Source: Spirochaetaceae bacterium (GTDB taxonomy: Bacteria; Spirochaetota; Spirochaetia; Treponematales; Breznakiellaceae). From it: a stretch of DNA of 11,989 bases. The position numbers and the translations under genes are program-made. The notes under the pieces were generated by a model. It was not told where the DNA came from and did no database searches. It worked only from the letters and a program-made list of their open reading frames with translations. This document shows, in pieces, positions 1 through 6,783 of the stretch. The stretch spans positions 1-11,989 of the forward strand of contig JAITHF010000005.1 in NCBI GenBank assembly GCA_031280115.1, written 5' to 3'. Positions within the stretch are counted from its first letter, which is position 1, and every line of letters starts with the position of its first letter.

Positions 1-260
1 TCCTGCGTTGCGCCGCTCACGCCATCGAAGTCCGCTGAGGCGCCGCTTGTGGGTTGTGACTAAAATTGCAAACCCTATCGCAACAAGAAGCACGTGAATC
101 CCCCGCAGGGGGCAAACCCTATCGCAACAAGAAGCACGTGAATCCCCCGCAGGGGGCAAACCCTATCGCAACAAGAAGCACGTGAATCCCCCGCAGGGGG
201 CAAACCCGCTCGCCGCAAGAAGCACGTGAAACCCCCTACGGGGGCAGCCTCCGGCTGCCT
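1..260. repeat. Island E1: right arm of a hairpin-rich repeat island (cut by the window start)
   Basis: Positions 1-60 match the module-b linker found in the right arms of E2 (about 4914-4972) and E4 (about 11850-11910): a core like TCCTGCGTTGCGCC, then GCCATCGAA, then CCGCTGAGGCGCC and GGGTTGTGACTAAA. Tandem module-a units follow from 68, then a CAGCC-TCC-GGCTG hairpin at 245-257. The rest of the island lies left of the window. I see no gene in this stretch. It ends about 30 bp before the promoter of the CBS-domain gene, so it could act as an upstream insulator or terminator, but that is inference. Confidence 0.8.
68..243. repeat. Four tandem 44-bp units (module a)
   Basis: Units start at 68, 112, 156 and 200, each exactly 44 bp. 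Each begins GCAAACCC, contains GAAGCACGTGAA, and ends in a C5/G5 hairpin (100-112, 144-156, 188-200, 232-244). The first three are essentially identical, which indicates recent tandem duplication. The fourth has diverged (GCTCGCCGC replaces TATCGCAAC) and its hairpin loop is TAC, not GCA. The same unit occurs singly or in pairs in the other islands. There are no unique spacers, so it is not a CRISPR array. Confidence 0.93.
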
Positions 261-290
261 GCTATGAGCGGGGACGGGGCCGGCGCGGTA

Positions 291-319
291 TTGCGCGAAA
301 GCGGCTGGTCAGGTATACT
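291..319 (+). promoter_or_regulatory. Sigma70-type promoter for the CBS-domain gene
   Basis: A TTGCGC -35 box (291-296) and a TATACT -10 box (314-319) are separated by exactly 17 bp. Transcription would begin near 326. This falls after an upstream ATG at 264 and one base before the ATG at 327, so it argues for the start at 339, which has GGAG at 329-332 six bases upstream. This is a sequence match only. Confidence 0.55.
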
Positions 320-338
320 CCCGCTCATGGAGTATTCT

Positions 339-1595
339 ATGGGCATTGCTGCCGCGCTTTTCGGGCTGGTTCTCTTTTCCGCGTTCTTCTCTGCCAGCGA
401 GACGGCTTTTTCAACGCTGAACCGGATAAAACTGAAAAATCAGGAGGGCAGACGCGCCGCTATGGCGCTGAAACTCGCGGATCAGTACGATAAGCTGCTC
501 TCAGCGGTTTTAATCGGCAACAACATCGTCAACATCGCCGCCTCTTCCCTTGCCACAGTCTTCTTCGTGGGCCTTCTGGGGAGCGCCGGCGTGAGCGCGG
601 CCACCCTGGTTATGACGGTTATCTTGCTTTTTCTGGGGGAAATCTCCCCCAAAACCCTTGCCAAAGAAGCGCCGGAACGAACCGCCGTGCTGTTCGCGCC
701 GCTCTTGAACGGCCTCGTTATTATCCTTGCGCCGCTTAACCGGCTTATGCTCCTTTGGAAGCGCGTGATTATCCGGCTCTTTCGGGTGCAGGGAAACCGG
801 CGGGTCACCGAAGCGGAGCTTTTGACCTTTGTGGAAGAGGCCCGCCAGGACGGGGGCATAAACGAGCGGGAAGAGACCCTTATCCGCCGGACCATCGCCT
901 TTGACGACTTGTGCGCCCAGGACATCTACACCCCCCGGGTTGACGTGTCAGCGGTCCCGGCAGATGCGTCGGTTGAAGAGGTGGAACGGACCTTTCAGGA
1001 TACGGGCTATTCGCGGCTGCCGGTCTATGAGGAATCGATAGATCATATCATCGGCCTTATCCTGCTTAAAGACTTTTACCGCAGCGTGATAACCCGCGCC
1101 CGGCCCCCTGCTTCTATCATATCTATCGTAACGCCGGTGGTGTTTATCGCCAAATCCATCAAACTGCCGCTCCTGCTCAAGACCCTGCAAGACAAGCAGA
1201 GCCACCTTGCGGTGCTGGTAGACGAGTTCGGCGGGACTATGGGTATCATTACGATAGAAGACATCCTTGAGGAGCTTGTGGGGGAGATCTGGGATGAGCA
1301 TGACAAGGTGGAGGAGCCTATTGTCCAGCTTGAGCCGGATGTGTACCGGGTGCTGGGCAAGGCCGGCGCCCAGGACCTGTTCGAGCGCTTCCCCCTTGTC
1401 CCCCTTGAAGGCGCGCCGGATGAAAACGGCGGCAAAGCCCGGCATACCACCGTAAGCAACTGGCTTATTGAGCGGTGCGGGAAACTGCCCAAAGAGGGGG
1501 AGCCAATCCTGTTCAAAGGGTTTACCCTTATACCCTCAAAAATACACCGCAACCGCATCCTAGAAATCACGCTGAGGCGCGAAGAAAGCCCCTAG
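339..1595 (+). CDS. CNNM/HlyC-CorC-type membrane protein with CBS pair (putative divalent-cation transporter)
   Basis: The 418-aa product has the three-part plan of the HlyC/CorC (UPF0053, CNNM) family. An N-terminal DUF21 membrane domain covers about residues 1-150, with FSASETAFS at 17-25 and the family motif LGEISPK at 99-105. A CBS pair covers about 190-312, including DEFGGTMGIITIEDILEELVG. A C-terminal CorC/HlyC domain covers about 325-413. Family members are implicated in Mg2+ or Co2+ efflux; the old haemolysin label is probably misleading. The frame stays open upstream to ATG 264, but the promoter at 291-319 and GGAG at 329-332 favour 339; 327 is a leaderless alternative. The last 36 bp overlap the 3' end of the convergent moeA. 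Ion specificity cannot be read from the sequence. Confidence 0.9.
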   Translation: MGIAAALFGLVLFSAFFSASETAFSTLNRIKLKNQEGRRAAMALKLADQYDKLLSAVLIGNNIVNIAASSLATVFFVGLLGSAGVSAATLVMTVILLFLGEISPKTLAKEAPERTAVLFAPLLNGLVIILAPLNRLMLLWKRVIIRLFRVQGNRRVTEAELLTFVEEARQDGGINEREETLIRRTIAFDDLCAQDIYTPRVDVSAVPADASVEEVERTFQDTGYSRLPVYEESIDHIIGLILLKDFYRSVITRARPPASIISIVTPVVFIAKSIKLPLLLKTLQDKQSHLAVLVDEFGGTMGIITIEDILEELVGEIWDEHDKVEEPIVQLEPDVYRVLGKAGAQDLFERFPLVPLEGAPDENGGKARHTTVSNWLIERCGKLPKEGEPILFKGFTLIPSKIHRNRILEITLRREESP

Positions 1596-2792
1596 GCGGC
1601 GCGCCCCCAGGCAGGCGGCGCCGGCGCCGATGTGTATAATCGTGTCCGCTCCGGCCTGCGCCCCGTGAAAGCCGCCGGTTATAAGGCGCGCCCCGTCCCC
1701 TTCATCCAGGGCGTACATATAACGGCTCGTCCCGCCGGCCTTGACCGGCGGCGGCGTCTTTAAGACAACAGGGCGCCACACAGGGCGCACCGCCGAGGCG
1801 CCGCCTAAGCGCCGGATAAGCGGGGCCCCAAGGAGGTCGAAGGTCATGGACGCGGCCCCGGGGTTTCCCGAAAGGCAGAGCATGATTTTCCCGCCTGCCA
1901 GAAAGGCCGTAGCCCAGCCCCCGGGCTTCATGGCTATCCCCCGGAAAAGCGCCTCAGCGTGTAAGCGCTTCCCCACTTCGGGCATGAAGTCCCGGTCCCC
2001 TACAGATACCCCGCCGGTGGTGATAAGCCCGTGGCATTGTGCAAGGAGGCGCTCTGCCAGCGCCGCAAGCGCCGCAGCATCGTCCGGCGCAGCCGGCGCG
2101 AAACAAGGCTCGGCGCCCAGCTCAAGGATCCGCCCGCCCAGGAGAGCGCGGTTCGAGTCATAGAGTTTCCCTGCCGGCAGGGCCCCGCCTCCGAGGGCTT
2201 CGGATGAAAGGACAAGCTCGCTGCCGGTAGAGAGAATCCCCACTTTGACTCGGGGGTACACTGCAAGCGAGGCTGCCCCCTGGCTTGCCAGCGCCGCGAT
2301 AGAGCCTGGGCCGATACAGTCTCCCTGTGCAAGGAGCTGCTGCCCTGCCTTGATGTCTTCCCCTTTGCGCCGGTAATTCTGATACGCCTTGAGGCTGAAC
2401 GGAACCTTCACATATTCCTCCCCGTTGTCCGTGGCCTCATAGGGCGCCACGCAGTCCGCGCCCTCCGGCATGGCCGCGCCGGTCATAATCCTGACGCACT
2501 CCCCGCGCTTGAGGGCCTTTGCAGGCGGGTCCCCGGCGTACCGGGCGCTGACCACTTTAAGGCGCGCCGGCGTATTTTCCCCGGCGCCTTCAAGGTCCCC
2601 GTGGAACAGGGCGAAGCCGTCAAGCGGGGCGTTGTCAAACGGCGGGATGTCAAGCGACGCGGTTATGCCCGCGCCGGCGTACCGCCCCAGACACGACAAG
2701 AGCGGCAGGGTTTCTCTCCCCGCTAGCGGGGCGGCGTTTTCAAGCAGGCGCTCAAGGGCCTGGTCCAATGATACTGGTGCCTGTCCGCTCAT
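1560..2792 (-). CDS. moeA: Molybdopterin molybdenumtransferase MoeA
   Basis: The 410-aa product has the full length and motif order of MoeA, which inserts molybdate into adenylated molybdopterin to make molybdenum cofactor in the cytoplasm. Visible motifs are IPPFDNAPLDGFA (49-61, holding the catalytic-type Asp58), RIMTGAAMPEGADCV (101-115), VGILSTGSELV (184-194), YDSN (211-214), TTGGVSVGDRDFM (258-270) and MKPGG then LSGNPGAA (288-314). Domain IV follows from about 335. The usual S-x-M-D-G around the first Asp is A-P-L-D-G here, a mild deviation. No other cofactor gene or molybdoenzyme is in the window. It lies 47 bp downstream of the aminopeptidase on the same strand. Its start has only a weak AAAAGG close to the ATG. 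Confidence 0.93.
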   Translation of the reverse strand: MSGQAPVSLDQALERLLENAAPLAGRETLPLLSCLGRYAGAGITASLDIPPFDNAPLDGFALFHGDLEGAGENTPARLKVVSARYAGDPPAKALKRGECVRIMTGAAMPEGADCVAPYEATDNGEEYVKVPFSLKAYQNYRRKGEDIKAGQQLLAQGDCIGPGSIAALASQGAASLAVYPRVKVGILSTGSELVLSSEALGGGALPAGKLYDSNRALLGGRILELGAEPCFAPAAPDDAAALAALAERLLAQCHGLITTGGVSVGDRDFMPEVGKRLHAEALFRGIAMKPGGWATAFLAGGKIMLCLSGNPGAASMTFDLLGAPLIRRLGGASAVRPVWRPVVLKTPPPVKAGGTSRYMYALDEGDGARLITGGFHGAQAGADTIIHIGAGAACLGARRLGAFFAPQRDF

Positions 2793-2839
2793 GGCCTTTT
2801 GTTTTCCCCCTTTTCCTCTTTTCCTCTTTCTCTTTAATC
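2793..2839. other. Homopyrimidine/homopurine tract between the aminopeptidase gene and moeA
   Basis: The plus strand from about 2807 to 2832 is almost pure C/T; read toward moeA it is a purine run with repeated GAGGAAAA and a GGGGG. It lies just upstream of the moeA start and contains several weak Shine-Dalgarno-like cores at poor spacing. No terminator hairpin is seen, so read-through from the aminopeptidase gene into moeA is plausible. Confidence 0.5.
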
Positions 2840-4006
2840 TTACAGGAGTTTCCCGTCCTGCTCGATAACCGTGGCGGCGCCTTTTTTATCAAAAGCCCTA
2901 ATCGTGGGATTCATAACGAGGCCGTCAAGGTGTATGAGGCTTGGGGCGTCTCCGTCGTAGTTGAGCCCTACTGCGAAATGGCAGGTATTAAAGGCTTTCT
3001 CGTCTTCAAGGATATGGCCGGTAATCCGGGCCGACGGGTTAAGGCCGATACCGAACTCGCCTATGTTGCGGGCGTTTTGCCGGTAGGTTTCGCTGGTACT
3101 GGCAGGGAGTTTCCCGCTCTTTTCATATTCAAGGGCGTTGCGTTCCGCCAGGGTGACGGTTTCAAGCAGGGCCCGGGCCTCGGAGCCGCCTTGAATATCC
3201 GTGATAAAGCCCTGTTCAACAGTACAGCGTATAGGCTCGCGAATAATAATATCCGAGTCATAGAGGCTTATGGACCCGTCAAACACGATAACCCCCCGGG
3301 CCGTGCGGTTCTCCGGGCTTATAAAGGTTTCCCCTGCGGGCAGGTTGCCGCCGCTCCCGCCTTTCGAGAAGTCCCCGTCGTCGGTCTTGGCCTCCCGCCC
3401 CCGCAGCCCCAGATGAATATCCGTGCCGGACGGCGCGGTAATATGCACAGACAGCGCCTGGTCCAGGGTCTTTTTAAGCGCGGCGCACCGTGTTTTAAGC
3501 AGGCCGTAGTCAATGGGAACGGTGCGGACGAAGGATTCCAGCGTGGTTGCAGGGGACCAGAAGCCCCGGCAGGTCTGTCCGCCGTACATTTGCAGGTGGA
3601 AGATATGGTCGTACTGGGTATCTTTATGGATATAGGGGGTGAGGATGCCCTGTTTGTCTTTTCCCAATTTTTTAGCGCTCAGGGAAACGCATATATCCGG
3701 TTTCGCGGCGAACGCGGCAATCACCGCAGGTTCGGCGAAGTCGAGCTGGTTTTTTACCGGCTGGAAGAGGAGCACCGGGCAGGCGCCGGCGCGGTACGCG
3801 GCGTCATAGACCGCCTGGGCAAGGAGCATCACATCCGTTTCGGGGTTGCTTATGATAAGGACCTGTTCGTCAGGTTTCACCTTGAGGGAGACTTCAACGG
3901 CGATACGCGCCGCTTCTTGCAGTTCTGCCGCAAGCCCGCCTGAAACGGCGCCGGCAAAGGGTAATGGTACTGGTAAAGGCGAAGGAGTGATCATCATACC
4001 TTTCAT
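2840..4006 (-). CDS. M29-family (aminopeptidase T-like) metallo-aminopeptidase
   Basis: The 388-aa product resembles the M29 leucyl/thermophilic aminopeptidases, two-metal cytosolic enzymes that remove N-terminal residues from peptides. The metal-ligand pattern is present (numbering from this start): Glu226 in LPAGE, Glu317 in IGEFGIG, His343 in TCHFAVGLNYDG with Tyr350, and the HxD pair His359/Asp361 in IHLDGLVMNPT. The N-terminal half has the expected Rossmann-like part (KVKPDEQVLIISNPETD). The frame extends to a TTG at 4033, inside island E2, which is unlikely as a start. ATG 4006 is chosen; ATG 3994, with AAAGG four bases upstream, is a good alternative. About 30 residues precede the family's usual beginning. 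The gene lies directly downstream of island E2 and upstream of moeA. Confidence 0.88.
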   Translation of the reverse strand: MKGMMITPSPLPVPLPFAGAVSGGLAAELQEAARIAVEVSLKVKPDEQVLIISNPETDVMLLAQAVYDAAYRAGACPVLLFQPVKNQLDFAEPAVIAAFAAKPDICVSLSAKKLGKDKQGILTPYIHKDTQYDHIFHLQMYGGQTCRGFWSPATTLESFVRTVPIDYGLLKTRCAALKKTLDQALSVHITAPSGTDIHLGLRGREAKTDDGDFSKGGSGGNLPAGETFISPENRTARGVIVFDGSISLYDSDIIIREPIRCTVEQGFITDIQGGSEARALLETVTLAERNALEYEKSGKLPASTSETYRQNARNIGEFGIGLNPSARITGHILEDEKAFNTCHFAVGLNYDGDAPSLIHLDGLVMNPTIRAFDKKGAATVIEQDGKLL

Positions 4007-4030
4007 TAAACCCCATACCCCAACATCATG

Positions 4031-4215
4031 CAACCCCCATAGGGGGATTCAGGTGCTTCCTGCGGTGAGCGGGTCTGCGGGTTTAGTCACAACCCAGAAG
4101 CGGCGCCTCACCGCGCTTCGATAGCGCACGGGCGCGAAACAGGTAGCCGTTGGCTGGGGGTTTGGGGGAACTGGTTCCCCCAAATTCTCTTAAAAAGCGC
4201 AAGCGAAGCGCAGCG
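4031..4215. repeat. E2 left arm (modules a-b-c)
   Basis: Module a has a CCCCC-ATA-GGGGG hairpin (4034-4046), then GTGCTTCCTGCGGTGAGCGGG and GTTTAGTCAC. Module b spans about 4085-4135. Module c begins with hp1: GGGGGAAC-TG-GTTCCCCC at 4164-4181, extended by TTT/AAA to an 11-bp stem. It then has CTCTTAAAAAG and a GCGC-rich stem. The arm matches the left arm of E4 almost module for module. Confidence 0.85.
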
Positions 4216-4459
4216 CATAAAAAAACGCAGGGCGGTTGAAAAACTGTGAGAGGGGTAGTATTGTTGTGTTATTATGATGAAACGTAGTAGTATCGCGTTC
4301 CCGTTAGGGCGCAGTGTGGCCGAAAACGGCAAACGAAATTGTATAGTATATATGAGTTTATCAAGCCCCTTCCGCCTGAATCCTGCCCTTCTTTAACCTG
4401 TTTTCCCCTCTTTTTTCAGGTCTTTTTCCCGACAGGCCAGCGGGTACACACGGTGCCGC
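4216..4459. other. E2 interior without gene or obvious repeat
   Basis: This stretch of about 240 bp separates the left arm from the minisatellite. It is less GC-rich than its flanks, with a small GCCG-AAAA-CGGC hairpin near 4319-4330 and an AT-rich patch TATAGTATATATG near 4342-4354. It lacks the AT palindrome and GGGGACAGG leader seen in E3 and E4. I see no convincing coding region, tRNA or promoter pair in it. Confidence 0.5.
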
Positions 4460-4692
4460 AGGGGGTAATCTTTCCGCGTTAGAGGGGCGCATCTTTGCCC
4501 CGCGGGGGCATCTCCGCGTTGCGCGGATACATCTCCGCGCTGCGCGGATACATCTCCGCGTTGCGCGGATACATCTCCGCGCCGTGCGGATACATCTCCG
4601 CGCCGTGCGGATACCTCCCCGCGCCGCACGGATACATCTCCGCGTTGCGCGGATACATCCCCGCGTTGCGCGGATACTTCTCCGCGCCGTGA
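4460..4692. repeat. E2 minisatellite: 21-bp units with CGCGGA/TCCGCG dyads
   Basis: GGATAC recurs at 4525, 4546, 4567, 4588, 4609, 4630, 4651 and 4672, an exact 21-bp spacing. Increasingly degenerate units extend left to about 4460. Each unit holds the arms CGCGGA and TCCGCG, which can pair in two registers: across TACATC within a unit, or across a 3-nt loop (TTG, CTG or CCG) between units. Because 21 is a multiple of 3, several frames stay open and give artificial heptapeptide-repeat ORFs on both strands. Confidence 0.93.
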
Positions 4693-4970
4693 AAGCCCCT
4701 CTCTGTTCGGTTATGAGCGCTGCGCTGCGCTTGCGCTTTTATAATGCAATTTGGGGGCTTTTTTACCGGCGCTTCTTGTTTCGCGTATTCTTTTGCAAAC
4801 TTCGCGTAAGGGAACAGCCTCCGGCTGCCGGCGCTTCTTGTTTCGCGGCTCATAGCGCAAACGGCGGCTGCTGAAACAGCCTCCGGCTGCCCCCAAACCC
4901 CCAACCAACGGCTTCCTGCGTTACGCTACTGACGCTATCGAATTCCGCTGAGGCGCATCCTTCTGGGTTG

Positions 4971-5102
4971 TGACTAAAATTGCAAACCCTATCGCCGCAG
5001 GAAGCACTTAAAACAGCCTACGGCTGCCGCAGGGGGTGACTAAAATTGCAAACCCTCCCGCCGCAGGAAGCACTTAAAACAGCCTACGGCTGCCGCAGGG
5101 GG
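4971..5102. repeat. Tandem duplication of a 66-bp module-a unit
   Basis: Copies at 4971-5036 and 5037-5102 begin TGACTAAAATTGCAAACCC and end GCCGCAGGGGG. Each carries a CAGCC-TAC-GGCTG hairpin (5014-5026 and 5080-5092). They are nearly identical, differing around ATCG/CCCG in the middle. The second copy contains the last codons and stop of the acyl-CoA synthetase gene. Confidence 0.93.
5073..5092 (-). terminator. Candidate intrinsic terminator of the acyl-CoA synthetase transcript, supplied by the repeat
   Basis: Read on the minus strand, CAGCC-GTA-GGCTG is followed at once by TTTTAAG. That is a short GC-rich hairpin plus a brief U-run, with the TAG stop of the gene in its loop and arm. The U-run is only four bases, so efficiency is uncertain. 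The second module-a copy repeats the same structure 66 bp further on. Confidence 0.45.
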
Positions 5103-6772
5103 CGGTCTTCTTCGCGGATTTGGACGCGCCGGATCTTGCCGCTTATGGTCTTGGGAAGCTCAGGGACAAACTCCACTATTCTCGGATACTTGTACGGCGC
5201 GGTAGTCTTTTTTACATGGGCCTTCAGCGCCTCTATAAGCTCCTCGCCGGCTTCCCAGCCCTTTGCAAGCACCACTGTGGCTTTCACCGCGGTCCCCCGG
5301 TCAGGATCAGGCACGCCGGTAACCGCGCATTCCAGCACCGCCGGATGTTCCAGCAAGGCGCTCTCCACCTCAAACGGGCCTATCCGGTAGCCCGAACTCT
5401 TTATCACGTCGTCAGAACGCCCTACAAACCAGTAATAGCCGTCCTCATCACGCCACGCCATATCCCCTGTATGGTACACGCCGCCGCGCCACACGCTTTT
5501 CGTAAGCGCTTCGTCTTGATAGTAGCCGTTAAACATCCCCAAAGGCTTCATCCGGCCAGTGCGGATGACAATCTCCCCTTCTTCACCCATGTCGCAGCTC
5601 CCGCCGTCTTCCCGCAGGAGGTCGACCTCGTAACACGGCGAGGGCTTGCCCATTGACCCGGGCTTAGGCTCAAGCCACGGGAACGCGCCCATAACCACCG
5701 TAAGCTCGGTCTGGCCGTAGGCTTCGCGCAGGGAGAGGCCGGTGGCCGCCTTAAACTGCGCGTAAATCTCAGGGTTAAGGGGCTCGCCTGCGACGCAGCA
5801 GCGCTTGAGCGCGGAAAAATCGTACTTCTTCAGGTCCTCTTTCACAAAAAACCGGTAAACCGTAGGGGGCGCGCAAAAAGTGGTAATCCTGTACTTGGCG
5901 ATAATCTCCAGCATAGCCTGAGGCGCGAACCGGTCGAAATCATACACAAACACCGCAGAGCCGCAGAGCCACTGGCCGTATATCTTGCCCCAGGCCGCCT
6001 TTGCCCAGCCGGTCTCGGCTACCGTAAAATGAAGCCCCCCCTGCTCAACCCCCTGCCAGTATTTGGCCGTGAGAATATGCCCCAGAGGGTACACGAAATT
6101 ATGGCGCACCATCTTGGGAAAGCCTGTGGTGCCGGAGGTAAAGTACAGCAGCATCGGGTCGTCATTGGCCGTGGGAAACCGGCAGGGAAGGGTATCCGGC
6201 GCGCTGTCCATAGAGGCGTTGAAATCAAGCCAGCCCTGCGGCGCAGGCGCGGCGCCGCAGGCGCGGCTGGTTGGCGCAACAAGGGCCTTTATCCGCAGGG
6301 GGCCCGGGCTTTCCGGGTCTGATTCGTCGATCCTCCGCAGCAGCTCAGGGTCGTCCACGCTGATAATGCCGGCAACAGCCGCGGCGCTCCTGCGGTAGGC
6401 GATGTCCTTGGCCGTAAGCAGGTGGGTTGCCGGAACCGCCACCGCGCCTATCTTGTGGAGGGCCAAGAGAATAGGCCAATACTCCCAGCGGCGTTTGAGT
6501 ATAAGGAGCACCGGATCCCCCTTTCCTATCCCGCAGGCCAGAAGGGTGTTGGCCGCCTTATTCGAGAGGGCTTTCAGTTCCCCGTAGGTGAAGCGCTCCG
6601 ACCTGCCGGCCTCGTCGCACCAGACCAGGGCCTCCGCGCCGGCTTGGGACAGGGCAAGCCCGTCCATCACGTCATAGGCGAAATTAAAATTATCCGGCGC
6701 CTTCACGGTAAAACCGCGGTAAAAATCCTCGTAAGAATCAAACTCAAGGGACGGGGCGTAGCGTTCAAGCAT
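5084..6772 (-). CDS. AMP-forming acyl-CoA synthetase (short/medium-chain, ACSM-like)
   Basis: The 562-aa product is a full-length member of the ANL (AMP-dependent synthetase/ligase) superfamily, which activates a carboxylic acid to its CoA ester via an acyl-AMP. Visible motifs are the P-loop FTSGTTGFPK (211-220), AYGQTEL (351-357), YHTGD (433-437), GRSDDVIKSSGYRIGP (451-466) and PKTISGKIRR (540-549) with the catalytic Lys546. The ETGWAKAAWG segment (253-262) resembles medium-chain acyl-CoA synthetases more than acetyl-CoA synthetase. The acyl substrate is not known. AGGAG seven bases upstream supports the start. The start lies 11 bp after the stop of the XRE-cupin gene, so they are co-transcribed and probably co-regulated. 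The last residues, PLRQP, and the stop are encoded by repeat island E2. Confidence 0.92.
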   Translation of the reverse strand: MLERYAPSLEFDSYEDFYRGFTVKAPDNFNFAYDVMDGLALSQAGAEALVWCDEAGRSERFTYGELKALSNKAANTLLACGIGKGDPVLLILKRRWEYWPILLALHKIGAVAVPATHLLTAKDIAYRRSAAAVAGIISVDDPELLRRIDESDPESPGPLRIKALVAPTSRACGAAPAPQGWLDFNASMDSAPDTLPCRFPTANDDPMLLYFTSGTTGFPKMVRHNFVYPLGHILTAKYWQGVEQGGLHFTVAETGWAKAAWGKIYGQWLCGSAVFVYDFDRFAPQAMLEIIAKYRITTFCAPPTVYRFFVKEDLKKYDFSALKRCCVAGEPLNPEIYAQFKAATGLSLREAYGQTELTVVMGAFPWLEPKPGSMGKPSPCYEVDLLREDGGSCDMGEEGEIVIRTGRMKPLGMFNGYYQDEALTKSVWRGGVYHTGDMAWRDEDGYYWFVGRSDDVIKSSGYRIGPFEVESALLEHPAVLECAVTGVPDPDRGTAVKATVVLAKGWEAGEELIEALKAHVKKTTAPYKYPRIVEFVPELPKTISGKIRRVQIREEDRPLRQP

Positions 6773-6783
6773 AGACTCTCTCC

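Larger units (their letters stand above)
4031..5102. repeat. Island E2: complete composite inverted-repeat element with 21-bp minisatellite core
   Basis: The left arm (4031 to about 4215) carries modules a, b and c in order. The right arm (about 4693-5102) carries the same modules inverted, and a 21-bp tandem array lies between. Matching landmarks in the two arms are GTTTAGTCACAACCC against GGGTTGTGACTAAA, CTTCGATAGCG against CGCTATCGAATT, and GTTGG...GGGGGTTTGGGGG against CCCCCAAACCCCCAACCAACGG. No open frame in it resembles a known protein. It sits between the aminopeptidase start and the acyl-CoA synthetase stop. Confidence 0.85.
4693..5102. repeat. E2 right arm (inverted modules c-b-a, with expanded hairpin)
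   Basis: The hp1 stem here is TTTGGGGGC (4750-4758) pairing with GCCCCCAAA (4889-4897). Its apex is expanded by 130 nt carrying two CAGCC-TCC-GGCTG hairpins (4815-4827 and 4877-4889) and two copies of a GGCGCTTCTTGTTTCGCG segment. Module b (about 4914-4970) and a doubled module a (4971-5102) follow. The expanded apex is shared with the left arm of E3. Confidence 0.8.

Noticed and set aside
68..243. CRISPR array
   Set aside because: The 44-bp units are contiguous with no unique spacers, and no cas gene is present.
264..338. Upstream ATG 264 as the start of the CBS-domain protein
   Set aside because: It precedes a 17-bp-spaced promoter whose transcript would begin near 326, and the added residues do not match the family start.
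2768..3943. Long plus-strand open frame of 391 codons
   Set aside because: It is antisense to the aminopeptidase gene, has no recognisable motif, and reflects GC-rich codon structure on the other strand.
4393..4904. Several open frames with repeated heptapeptides, on both strands
   Set aside because: A 21-bp repeat without a stop in one unit is open throughout. The starts lack ribosome sites and the frames are open on both strands.
4890..4905. G-quadruplex in the GGGGG-TTT-GGGGG tracts
   Set aside because: Only two or three G-runs are adjacent, and the second is better explained as the hp1 stem with its C-run partner.
4031..5102. Integron attC sites or insertion sequence
   Set aside because: No integrase or transposase is present, and no R/L-box core sites or IS-type terminal repeats with target duplications can be identified.
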